Assembly (NCBI GenBank): GCA_947483545.1 | Contig: CANKNP010000122.1 | Location: 1-13,168 of the forward strand | From: Deltaproteobacteria bacterium | Lineage (GTDB): Bacteria; Myxococcota; UBA796; SXON01 | Reading direction: 5' to 3' | DNA length: 13,168 bases | Shown: in pieces, positions 7,494 to 13,168 of the stretch | How the letters are laid out: each line of letters opens with the position of its first letter | How positions within the stretch are numbered: the first letter of the stretch is position 1 | Notes under the pieces: generated by a model | Databases searched by the model: none | The model's input: the letters and a program-made list of their open reading frames with translations, nothing else | What the model was told of the DNA's origin: nothing | Translations under genes and position numbers: made by a program

Positions 7494-8150
7494 CTACCCG
7501 GTGTGCATCCTGGCAAACCGCCGGCTCCACCACACACGCTCGGTCGTCCGCAGGTCCGTCGCATATTCGGCAGGGGCGATCAACCCCCAGGTCCGCCAAA
7601 GCTCGGGTACATCGCGGGAAGTACCCCGACCGTAGGCCTGTTCGACCCGCTCGACCATGCGGGGCAGCTCGGTCTGAAGCACCTGGCGCACCAGCGGTCG
7701 CAGCGGGCCTTCGTTGCACCAATCCAATAGATCCCATCCGAAGCGTCGATGGCGCGCCTCGTCCGCGACGATACGTCGAAGCGCGTGGACGGCGACGGGC
7801 TGCGTGGCACTCTTGAGCATTCGACGAAAGAGTGGGACGGCGACCGTCTCTCCGAGGCAGAACATCTCCACTGCGGCGCGGACCACCCCAAGCTCCAGCG
7901 GGTCGGATCGCACCATGCGCAGCGTTGCCCGGTCTACCACCTGCTGGACCGTGCCCCCGGCGGAGGCCAACACCTGGCCAGATAGCTCCGCGTGGGCCAA
8001 TTCGTCGGCGACGATGCGCAGGCCATCCTCGATCAGATCTGGGGAGGCCCCGATCTCGATGAGCCAGCCGGTGACGGTGTGGGTGTGCGCGGCCGAGCGG
8101 TATTCGGCGACCACCCGTCGGCGCCATTCGTCCTGGATCGGGGTCATCAT
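7494..8150 (-). CDS. Ferritin-like diiron protein of unknown substrate
   Basis: A 218-residue soluble protein with the four-helix diiron pattern: a helix with E16 (or E32), an ExxH in DELAHAE (E50, H53), a third-helix Glu in CLGETVAVPLF (E101), and a second ExxH in DEARHRRFG (E131, H134). These residues form the carboxylate-bridged diiron site of the ferritin-like superfamily; the reaction (oxidase, hydroxylase, reductase or iron handling) cannot be told from sequence. A C-terminal portion of about 60 residues lies beyond the bundle. I chose the ATG at 8150 because it overlaps the stop of the propeller gene as TAATG, a standard translational-coupling junction; longer frames reaching 8216 would overlap that gene. 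No signal peptide or Tat motif is present, so it should stay in the cytoplasm. No Shine-Dalgarno is evident, in keeping with dependence on ribosomes finishing the upstream gene. Confidence 0.78.
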   Translation of the reverse strand: MMTPIQDEWRRRVVAEYRSAAHTHTVTGWLIEIGASPDLIEDGLRIVADELAHAELSGQVLASAGGTVQQVVDRATLRMVRSDPLELGVVRAAVEMFCLGETVAVPLFRRMLKSATQPVAVHALRRIVADEARHRRFGWDLLDWCNEGPLRPLVRQVLQTELPRMVERVEQAYGRGTSRDVPELWRTWGLIAPAEYATDLRTTERVWWSRRFARMHTG

Positions 8151-9982
8151 TACTGCAACGACCGCGCCATCCCGTCGCTGTTGTCGAGGATGCCGCGCTT
8201 GCTGAAGCAGATCCACTGGCCGTCCGGCAGGGCGCGCAAGACCCTGCGCTCGGTGCCGTTCATCTCACGCTCCAACAGCGCGCCGGACCGGGCGGGCTCG
8301 AGGATGAAGCCGTTCTCGGCGTCTACCTGCGCGTCCTTGTTCAGGCCGTTCACTTCGGAGACCACGGTCTGACGCTGGATGTCCACGAAGAGCAGCGAGC
8401 AGCGATCGCCCTCGGGCACGCGTAGGGCGGCGAACTGGCCGCCCGTGATTCCCCAGACCCGATCCGGCGGCGCATGGAGCTGGATGATGTCCCGGCCCTC
8501 GGCAGGTCGCTTCTCCCTGGCCGAAGCACCCAAGTCGTAGTGCGCGAGGATGTGCTCGGCATCGACGACGAGCAGATCGGGCCGCCGATTCACGAAGGAG
8601 AGCAGGCGCGCGCGCACGTCCGCAGTGGGGATCGGATCGTCCACCGCCTCTCGGCCGTTCGCAGGGTCGAGGATCTTGATGGCGCCCCGGGGCGTGATGA
8701 CGCCGAGCCAGGTCCCGCCGTGGGAGAGGGTCATGCCCTCCGGCCAGCGGAGCTCCAGCGCCTTGCCGCGCGCAAGATCCCACCAGCGAACGCCACCACC
8801 CGCGAGCTGAGCCACGACCACCGTGCCGCCGATCGCCGCGCTCGTCGCCCCGATGGTCTCCGGCCCGCCATCAAGCACGCGGTCGCCCGTCTTGGCGTCG
8901 TGGACGGTCAACGCGCCGCGCTCGGGCACCGCCAACACGTAGCGGCCGTCGCGATCAACGTGGACCTCCTTCAGCGGCCCCGAAGCGGTGATCTCCCGCA
9001 TCCTGCGATTCTTGGACCAGACCGCCACCCGATCGCTGTGCACGGCCAGACGCTGCTCCCCGAAGCCACCGACGACCGTGACGGGCCCTGCGCTCCCGGT
9101 GCCACTCCCGTGCGCCAGCCCATCCGACCCGCCCACCCGAATGCCCTGCTGCCCCCACCACGCCGCACCCTGTGCATCGGGCGCGCCGTGACGCTGGCTC
9201 TCCACGGGCTGAAGATCAGGCATCGAGAAAATGTGGATGGACCGCGAGCTGACCGCGCCGATCTGCACGCCATCGGGCCGCTGAACGACGTTCATGATCC
9301 CGGAGCCGCCGCGCGTCGCAAAGCTGTGGACCATGTGGCCGTCGACGACCCGAAGCAGCGAGATCCCGGCCTGGCCGACGGTCACCACCAGCGTGCCGTC
9401 CAACGAGAACATGGCCCGTTCTGCCGGCATTTGCAGCCGGTCCATCGGCAGGCCCTGGTGCGAGAGCAGATCGACCAGCCGCGGCTGGCCGGCGTCGTCC
9501 AAGCAAAGGACCCGCTGGCCCCGCTCATCGAACTCCACGGAGAGCCCGCCGAAGCCCTGCCAGGCGACCTCGCGTGTGCCTTTTTCGATGTCCCAGATGC
9601 GGAGCAGTCCATCGACGGCGATGGTGGCGACCCGGGCGCCCTCCGGGGAGATCGCTGCACCTCGCATGGCTCGAACCCGGCCCCGAGCGCCTTCGCGGAT
9701 CTCCTGAAACACGGGCTCGCCGTCGGAGGTCTGGTAGACGCCGATGGTGCCGTCATCGTCGCCCACCGCGACCAGCGTGCCCCCGCGAATCAGCGCCAAC
9801 GCCCCTGTCACGCCGACGCCAGGCTGAAAGACCTGTCCGGGGGTCGATTCCCCTTGGCGCTGCACCGCGACCACGCCGCTGCTGTCCGCCGTCGCGAGCA
9901 CGCCGCTCCACGGGTCATAGACCGCCGCTGTGATCGGCGCATCATGCACGTTGGGGCAGAACTGATCGGTGAGCGAAGCCAT
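8150..9982 (-). CDS. WD40-like double beta-propeller protein in the tat operon
   Basis: A 610-residue protein made almost entirely of repeating four-strand units of about 35-45 residues. Clear blades include SPEGARVATIAVDGLLRIWD (about 111-130), DGRYVLAVPERGALTVHD and GGTWLGVITPRGAIKILD. By eye there are about 13-14 units, enough for two seven-bladed propellers, though many lack the canonical Trp-Asp and GH pair. The extreme C-terminus, LPDGQWICFSKRGILDNSDG, resembles a motif that I recall closing bacterial WD40 proteins, some of them linked to caspase-like domains. There is no signal peptide or transmembrane segment, so a cytoplasmic scaffold or sensor role is likely. The ATG at 9982 starts 11 nt after the tatC stop, and the frame's extension to 10627 is only shadow coding over tatC. 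Its stop overlaps the start of the ferritin-like gene. Confidence 0.82.
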   Translation of the reverse strand: MASLTDQFCPNVHDAPITAAVYDPWSGVLATADSSGVVAVQRQGESTPGQVFQPGVGVTGALALIRGGTLVAVGDDDGTIGVYQTSDGEPVFQEIREGARGRVRAMRGAAISPEGARVATIAVDGLLRIWDIEKGTREVAWQGFGGLSVEFDERGQRVLCLDDAGQPRLVDLLSHQGLPMDRLQMPAERAMFSLDGTLVVTVGQAGISLLRVVDGHMVHSFATRGGSGIMNVVQRPDGVQIGAVSSRSIHIFSMPDLQPVESQRHGAPDAQGAAWWGQQGIRVGGSDGLAHGSGTGSAGPVTVVGGFGEQRLAVHSDRVAVWSKNRRMREITASGPLKEVHVDRDGRYVLAVPERGALTVHDAKTGDRVLDGGPETIGATSAAIGGTVVVAQLAGGGVRWWDLARGKALELRWPEGMTLSHGGTWLGVITPRGAIKILDPANGREAVDDPIPTADVRARLLSFVNRRPDLLVVDAEHILAHYDLGASAREKRPAEGRDIIQLHAPPDRVWGITGGQFAALRVPEGDRCSLLFVDIQRQTVVSEVNGLNKDAQVDAENGFILEPARSGALLEREMNGTERRVLRALPDGQWICFSKRGILDNSDGMARSLQ

Positions 9983-9993
9983 CGCGGGAGAGC

Positions 9994-10797
9994 CTATCCG
10001 CCGGCAGACGGCTCCGGCGGCTTGGGCACCGGCTTGGTAGAAAACAGCCATGCGACGATGATGCCCACGCCATACAAGACCACGAGGGGCCCGGCCATCA
10101 TGAACTGGGAGAGCACGTCCGGGGGGGTCAGCACCGCGGCGACCACGAAGATGCCGACGATCCCGTATCGGAACCCGGAGATCATGTCGCGATGATTGAT
10201 GATGCCGAGCCGGGCCAAGAAGTAGACGATGACAGGCAGCTGAAAACTGGCGCCGAAGGCTACGAGTAGGGTGATCGCGAACGTCAGGTAGCTGTCGATG
10301 GAGAGCACCGCGGTCACGTTCTCGCCGTTCATCTCCAGGAAGAACGGGAAACCCACGCGGAACACCCCGTAGTAGGCAAACGCGCCGCCGGAGAGGAAAA
10401 GAAACGTGCTGGACATGGCGAGGGGCACGACGCCCTTGCGCTCTTTCTCGTAGAGCCCGGGCGCGACGAATTGCCAGATCTGGTAGGCGAGGATCGGGGA
10501 GGCGAGGAACAACCCAGCGATGCCCGCGACCTTGACTTGGACGACCACGCCCTCCATCGCTTGGGTGACCGCCATCGAGCCCTTGCCTGTGGCGGCCAGG
10601 GCCTCGTTCATCGGTGCGGAGATCCACTCGAAGATGGGCACGGCGAACGCGAAGCTGCCCAGCACCCCGATGCCCACAGCCCAGACGCAGATGATCACGC
10701 GCCGCCGGAGCTCGCGCAGGTGCTCCATGAGCGGCATCTCGTAGGTGTCCGCACGCTCGGGGAGGGCCGGGCCGAGGGGCGGGCGGGCGGGCTTCAA
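9994..10797 (-). CDS. tatC: Sec-independent protein translocase subunit TatC
   Basis: A 267-residue polytopic inner-membrane protein, the twin-arginine signal receptor of the Tat pathway, which exports folded proteins. Family hallmarks are MPLMEHLRELRRRVI near the N-terminus, the Pro-rich ASPILAYQIWQFVAPGLYEK with the following ERK, FGASFQLPVIV, and AAVLTPPDVLSQ in the last third. Six transmembrane helices are readable. The start shown is a TTG at 10797 that overlaps the tatB stop as TTGA. An in-frame ATG at 10737 would begin the protein directly at MPLMEHL and is a real alternative; neither has a good Shine-Dalgarno. It follows tatB and precedes the propeller gene by 11 nt. No tatA is present in the window and must lie elsewhere, unless the TatB-like protein serves both roles. 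Confidence 0.95.
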   Translation of the reverse strand: MKPARPPLGPALPERADTYEMPLMEHLRELRRRVIICVWAVGIGVLGSFAFAVPIFEWISAPMNEALAATGKGSMAVTQAMEGVVVQVKVAGIAGLFLASPILAYQIWQFVAPGLYEKERKGVVPLAMSSTFLFLSGGAFAYYGVFRVGFPFFLEMNGENVTAVLSIDSYLTFAITLLVAFGASFQLPVIVYFLARLGIINHRDMISGFRYGIVGIFVVAAVLTPPDVLSQFMMAGPLVVLYGVGIIVAWLFSTKPVPKPPEPSAGG

Positions 10798-11183
10798 GGA
10801 TCGCCGCCGGAGTCGGTGGGGGGCGGGTCTGCGGCAGGGGTCGGCTCGGTGGCGCCCGGGGTGGGCTCTCGTGGCCCAGTGCGCATCACGGCATCGTCCG
10901 GCGCTGGCCGACCCTCCATGTTCGCTGGGACCGCGGGCTTCGCGCGCGCGCTGCGCATCTTGACGACCTCGTCGCGCCTGCGCTCCAACTCCTCGCGACG
11001 TTGGTCCGACTCGGCGCGGGCGACCTCGGAATTGAACGCCCGCCTCAGCTCGTCAGAGGCGCCTCGGACCTTCGCGTACATCCGCCCGGCCTGCCGCATG
11101 AGCCCAGGCAGCTGCTCCGCGTCGAACACGACGAGGATGAGCAAGGCGATGATCGCCATTTCGCCGAGGGAGAGGTCGAACAC
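10794..11183 (-). CDS. tatB: Twin-arginine translocase TatA/TatB-family protein, probably TatB
   Basis: A 129-residue protein with the family layout: a short periplasmic start and transmembrane helix (MFDLSLGEMAIIALLILVVF), hinge, amphipathic helix (EQLPGLMRQAGRMYAKV), charged helical stretch to about residue 80, then a Pro/Thr/Ala-rich tail. E8 matches the polar residue important in TatB. The length, long charged helix and position next to tatC favour TatB over TatA. The hinge reads FDAEQLP, lacking the nearly invariant Gly (FG or LGP) of the family. The start is GTG at 11183, chosen because MFDLSLGE matches the family N-terminus. No Shine-Dalgarno precedes it, and six C residues lie directly upstream, able to pair with G6 runs in the leader. 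The tatC start overlaps its stop. Confidence 0.88.
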   Translation of the reverse strand: MFDLSLGEMAIIALLILVVFDAEQLPGLMRQAGRMYAKVRGASDELRRAFNSEVARAESDQRREELERRRDEVVKMRSARAKPAVPANMEGRPAPDDAVMRTGPREPTPGATEPTPAADPPPTDSGGDP

Positions 11184-11236
11184 GGGGGGCGGCTAACGCG
11201 CTCTGCTTTGTGGGGGGCAAGCCCCCCATGCCCCCC
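11184..11236 (-). promoter_or_regulatory. G6/C6 inverted repeats in the tatB leader
   Basis: Read on the minus strand there are two G6 runs (11236-11231 and 11227-11222) and two C6 runs (11217-11212 and 11189-11184). The inner pair forms a stem closed by CTTG. The outer G6 can pair with the C6 that touches the GTG start. Such a fold would cover the tatB start site. The inner hairpin has no following U-tract, so it is not a classical terminator for the upstream amidotransferase gene, though it could slow or protect transcript ends. Confidence 0.45.
11190..11195 (-). promoter_or_regulatory. Candidate -10 hexamer of tatB, leaderless geometry
   Basis: On the minus strand TAGCCG is followed by CCCCCC and then the GTG start at 11183. 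This is nearly the same as the arrangement before the helicase gene. If used it would give a transcript beginning at or near the start codon, which would exclude the G6/C6 leader hairpins; the two interpretations compete. No -35 element is convincing. Confidence 0.2.
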
Positions 11237-11268
11237 GCGAGCCGAGATGCGCTCGACTACGGGCGCGT

Positions 11269-11304
11269 GGCCGGATTCGTCGGGAGTACCCTCCGAATCC
11301 GGCC
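11269..11304. repeat. 36-bp near-perfect inverted repeat
   Basis: The arms GGCCGGATTCG and CGAATCCGGCC are perfect 11-base complements. Two mismatched pairs and a further 3-bp stem enclose a loop AGTA. It lies between the amidotransferase gene and tatB, with no U-tract on either strand. It could be an RNA hairpin, a protein-binding palindrome or a copy of a dispersed palindromic repeat. Confidence 0.7.
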
Positions 11305-11342
11305 CTGGGCTCGGGGCCCGGGCGACCTTGAATTCTGCGGCT

Positions 11343-11393
11343 CCGGGAGCAGCCGCGGCGCCCGCTGCGAGCCCTCGCGGGCGGCGCTCCCGG
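11343..11393. repeat. 51-bp bulged GC-rich hairpin downstream of the amidotransferase gene
   Basis: The outer arms CCGGGAGC (11343-11350) and GCTCCCGG (11386-11393) are perfect complements. Inside, CGCCCGC (11359-11365) pairs with GCGGGCG (11377-11383) around an 11-nt loop. The stem begins 18 nt after the minus-strand stop at 11412. There is no U-tract after it, so it may act as a Rho-independent-like pause or mRNA 3' stabiliser, or be part of a repeat element. Confidence 0.6.
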
Positions 11394-11411
11394 GGTATGA
11401 ACTACGGACTC

Positions 11412-12236
11412 CTAGCCAAACGCCAGCCGCAGGTCATCTCCGACCGCGAGCAACGCACCCTCCGGCACCTCCTCCCATCGATCCTCGTCGCCGATTCGCT
11501 CGCTGGCCACCAGCAGGTGGTTCAACCGGTCCCCAGGACGCTCGGGCAGCAGGCAGATCCTGTCCGGCCAGGCGCACGTCGCAGCGTCCCGACACGACCA
11601 CTTCTGCGTCGCCATGTAGAGCTCTCGCCCGTAGCGTTGCGCGACGAACAGGTGCCCGTCTGTCAGCAAGAAGTTGATGACCGGCGAAGGACACCCGGCC
11701 ACGCGGGCGCGGTCCAGCAGGCGATTTCGGGCGTCTTTGAGGACCGGCAGGACCTCCATGGCGGTCGGTGTGCGCGTAAGATCCACTCCAGCGGCGACAA
11801 GTTGGGCGAGGAGCCAATGGAACAGGGTCTCGGTGTCTGTCGTTCCGAGGATGTTGTCGCGCAACGCGGGCGGCAGCTCGGCGAGCATGGCGCCGCGCAG
11901 GTTCTCGAACCCGAACAGGGTGCCGTTGTGCGCGAACACCCAGCGGGAGCAGCGGAAAGGGTGGGTGTTGTTCGGGTGGGTGCTCCCGACGGTCGCGCGC
12001 CGGACGTGGGCGATGAGCGTGTTGGAGGCGAGGTGAGCGCTCGCGCGTCGGAAACTCTCGGAGTCGCTTGCGCCCAGCTCACTCTTCACGACCCAGGCCT
12101 GACCGCCTTGGAACCAGGCGATCCCCCAGCCATCGGGGTGCGACTTCGCCTGCTCGGAGAGCGCGTTCTCAGCTTCGACGAGCGAGCGGTGCGCGCGGGA
12201 GAGGACGGCGCTCTTGAAGCCGAAGAGGCGGCACAT
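11412..12236 (-). CDS. Class II glutamine amidotransferase, YafJ-like
   Basis: A 274-residue protein starting MCRLFGF, so removal of Met1 exposes Cys2, the N-terminal nucleophile of the class II (Ntn-type) glutaminase fold. Supporting motifs are HPDGWGIAWF (33-42), IAHVRRATVG (75-84), NNTHPF (89-94), FAHNGTLFGF (101-110) and TTDTETLFHWLL from residue 132. Together they match stand-alone amidotransferase domains of the YafJ type, not multidomain GlmS, PurF or AsnB, since no synthetase domain follows. The acceptor of the ammonia is unknown; a gamma-glutamyl hydrolase role like EgtC is possible but there are no ergothioneine genes nearby. I chose the ATG at 12236, not the upstream in-frame codon at 12284, because the Cys must be residue 2. 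A weak AGGGG lies 8 nt upstream. It follows the membrane transferase gene by 11 nt, probably in the same transcript. Confidence 0.87.
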   Translation of the reverse strand: MCRLFGFKSAVLSRAHRSLVEAENALSEQAKSHPDGWGIAWFQGGQAWVVKSELGASDSESFRRASAHLASNTLIAHVRRATVGSTHPNNTHPFRCSRWVFAHNGTLFGFENLRGAMLAELPPALRDNILGTTDTETLFHWLLAQLVAAGVDLTRTPTAMEVLPVLKDARNRLLDRARVAGCPSPVINFLLTDGHLFVAQRYGRELYMATQKWSCRDAATCAWPDRICLLPERPGDRLNHLLVASERIGDEDRWEEVPEGALLAVGDDLRLAFG

Positions 12237-12247
12237 GGGCCCGACCC

Positions 12248-13168
12248 CTATGGCTCCAAGGCGTAAAGTGCCACAGGTCCCCAACGCTTCACCGGTCGCA
12301 GCTTACCCGTGGTGACCCAATCCTTCCATTGTTTGCGCAATCGCTCCGTTCGACCAGGGCTCAGCCGCGTGGTTGCGTCCCAATCCGCGCTGGCGCCCGT
12401 GAGCCAGAACCGCTCGTTGACCAGCAGGTGTGTCACGTCGTCGGGGAGCCGGTTTTCGTCCAAGGCAACTTCGAGCCTCCAGCCTTCGAACACTGCGTCC
12501 AGCTTGTACGGCCGAGGAAACCCAACGGTAAATGCTCGCATCCAGACCAACCACACCCGGCTGCCTTCTGGCAGCAGCCCGCCGAGCTCCCGGTACACGG
12601 GCGCCGACTCGGGCATGAGCAGATCCTCCAACTGCTCCGTGCGCATCGCACCCGTCCAGCGATCGACGGTGCGCTCCGCGCGCCAAGCGGCGACGGTGGG
12701 ACCGGCGCCCCACCCGGCCGCCGCCAGCCAGCACACGGCCACCCACGCTGGCCGGTGGAGGCGTAGGCCCAACCCCACGCACAGCAGCGCCGCAGCCGGA
12801 AGCCAGAACCGCACTTGCTGGACGGTCACCCCCCACCAGATGGTGAACCCGAGGACGCCGAACAGGAGCCGCCTGTCGGCCCGAAACAGCCCTACCGCCC
12901 CGAGCATGAGCAACGGGCCTACGGAGCCTTGGAAACCGCCATGCATGTCCCGGGTCGTGAACAAGCGCGGGACGAGCAGGATCCAGTCGATGACGGTCCG
13001 ACCCGCGCCGTAATTGTCGAGGGTGACCCCGTAGGCCCACGCCCGGGTGCTGTCCCAACCCTGACCGCCAAGGACATCCCAGCCCAGCGGAAACACCGGA
13101 TTGCCGCGCTCCAAGACATTGCGCAGGTAGAAGGGGCTCCCCAGCGCCGCCAGGGGGAGGAGGGCCCG
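12248..13168 (-). CDS. C-terminal part of a polytopic membrane glycosyltransferase-like protein (N-terminus beyond window)
   Basis: The frame is open to the right edge, with 306 visible residues and no start inside the window that need be used. The first visible segment contains SPFYLRNVLERGNPVFPLG, resembling the loop P(W/F)YxRNxxxxGNPV(F/Y)P seen in GT-C type membrane transferases that use polyprenyl-phosphate-linked sugars (PMT/ArnT-like, GT39/GT83). About five hydrophobic segments follow, for example SVGPLLMLGAVGLF, LLFGVLGFTIWWGVTV, FWLPAAALLCVGLGL and WVAVCWLAAAGWGAG. A soluble C-terminal domain of about 150 residues then ends in VKRWGPVALYALEP. The catalytic N-terminal Asp/Glu loop of such enzymes would lie off the window, so activity cannot be judged. 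Alternatives are an O-antigen ligase-like or uncharacterised membrane protein. The amidotransferase gene starts 11 nt after its stop. Confidence 0.65.
   Translation of the reverse strand, partial: RALLPLAALGSPFYLRNVLERGNPVFPLGWDVLGGQGWDSTRAWAYGVTLDNYGAGRTVIDWILLVPRLFTTRDMHGGFQGSVGPLLMLGAVGLFRADRRLLFGVLGFTIWWGVTVQQVRFWLPAAALLCVGLGLRLHRPAWVAVCWLAAAGWGAGPTVAAWRAERTVDRWTGAMRTEQLEDLLMPESAPVYRELGGLLPEGSRVWLVWMRAFTVGFPRPYKLDAVFEGWRLEVALDENRLPDDVTHLLVNERFWLTGASADWDATTRLSPGRTERLRKQWKDWVTTGKLRPVKRWGPVALYALEP

Noticed and set aside
8151..8216. Upstream start for the ferritin-like protein at 8216
   Set aside because: It would overlap the propeller gene by 67 nt and adds a Gln/Arg-rich stretch; the TAATG junction at 8150 is the better start.
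8474..10195. A plus-strand frame of 573 codons over the propeller gene
   Set aside because: Arg/His/Ala-rich shadow composition; the minus strand encodes regular propeller repeats and is coupled to tatC and the ferritin-like gene.
9983..10627. N-terminal extension of the propeller protein upstream of 9982
   Set aside because: This part of the frame lies over tatC in another frame and has shadow composition; the ATG at 9982 sits just after the tatC stop.
11001..12266. A plus-strand frame of 421 codons over the amidotransferase and tatB region
   Set aside because: It is antisense to genes with clear Ntn amidotransferase and TatB motifs and shows no domain of its own.
12237..12284. Upstream start for the amidotransferase at 12284
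   Set aside because: The catalytic Cys must be residue 2 after the initiator Met, which fixes the start at 12236.
1..13168. CRISPR array, tRNA, rRNA, insertion sequence, prophage or defence genes
   Set aside because: No direct-repeat array, cloverleaf, transposase motif, phage gene or recognised defence domain was found on either strand.

Overview
The window is a GC-rich (about two-thirds G+C by eye), gene-dense bacterial chromosome segment. The best fit is a member of the Myxococcota or a related deltaproteobacterial lineage. The reasons are a lipoprotein with a Thr/Asp/Glu/Pro-rich linker after the lipobox, an exported subtilase followed by FG-GAP/VCBS repeats, a PBP1B-type peptidoglycan synthase with a UB2H-like segment, and a tat operon carrying a large WD40-type protein. 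The lineage is inferred from style of gene content; there is no rRNA or phylogenetic marker here. I see no mobile element, CRISPR array, tRNA or rRNA.

Layout. (1) Positions 1-3392, minus strand: a two-gene unit of a small lipoprotein and, 12 nt downstream, a secreted S8-family (subtilisin-like) protein whose C-terminal FG-GAP repeats run off the left edge. (2) 3393-3662: a 270-bp divergent intergenic region with candidate promoters and a short protein-like open frame. (3) 3663-7463, plus strand: a class A penicillin-binding protein (PBP1B type) and then an RhlE-type DEAD-box RNA helicase. (4) 7494-11183, minus strand and convergent with the helicase: a tightly packed four-gene unit in the order tatB, tatC, WD40-like beta-propeller protein, ferritin-like diiron protein. 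Its junctions are a TTGA overlap, an 11-nt gap and a TAATG overlap. (5) 11184-11411: a strongly structured intergenic region with several GC hairpins. (6) 11412-13168, minus strand: a YafJ-like class II glutamine amidotransferase preceded by the C-terminal part of a polytopic membrane glycosyltransferase-like protein that runs off the right edge.

Functional reading. Much of the window concerns the cell envelope: peptidoglycan synthesis, export through Tat, a surface lipoprotein, an exported protease-like protein and a lipid-linked-sugar type membrane transferase. The most unusual points are the coupling of a tatBC pair to a cytoplasmic double propeller and a ferritin-like protein, a subtilase with Thr at the expected catalytic Ser position, a TatB hinge reading Asp-Ala where Gly-Pro is expected, competing G6/C6 stems in the tatB leader, and several genes with a TANNN-type hexamer 5-6 nt before the start codon and no Shine-Dalgarno sequence, which suggests leaderless or near-leaderless transcripts. 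None of these has been tested by a database search or calculation.
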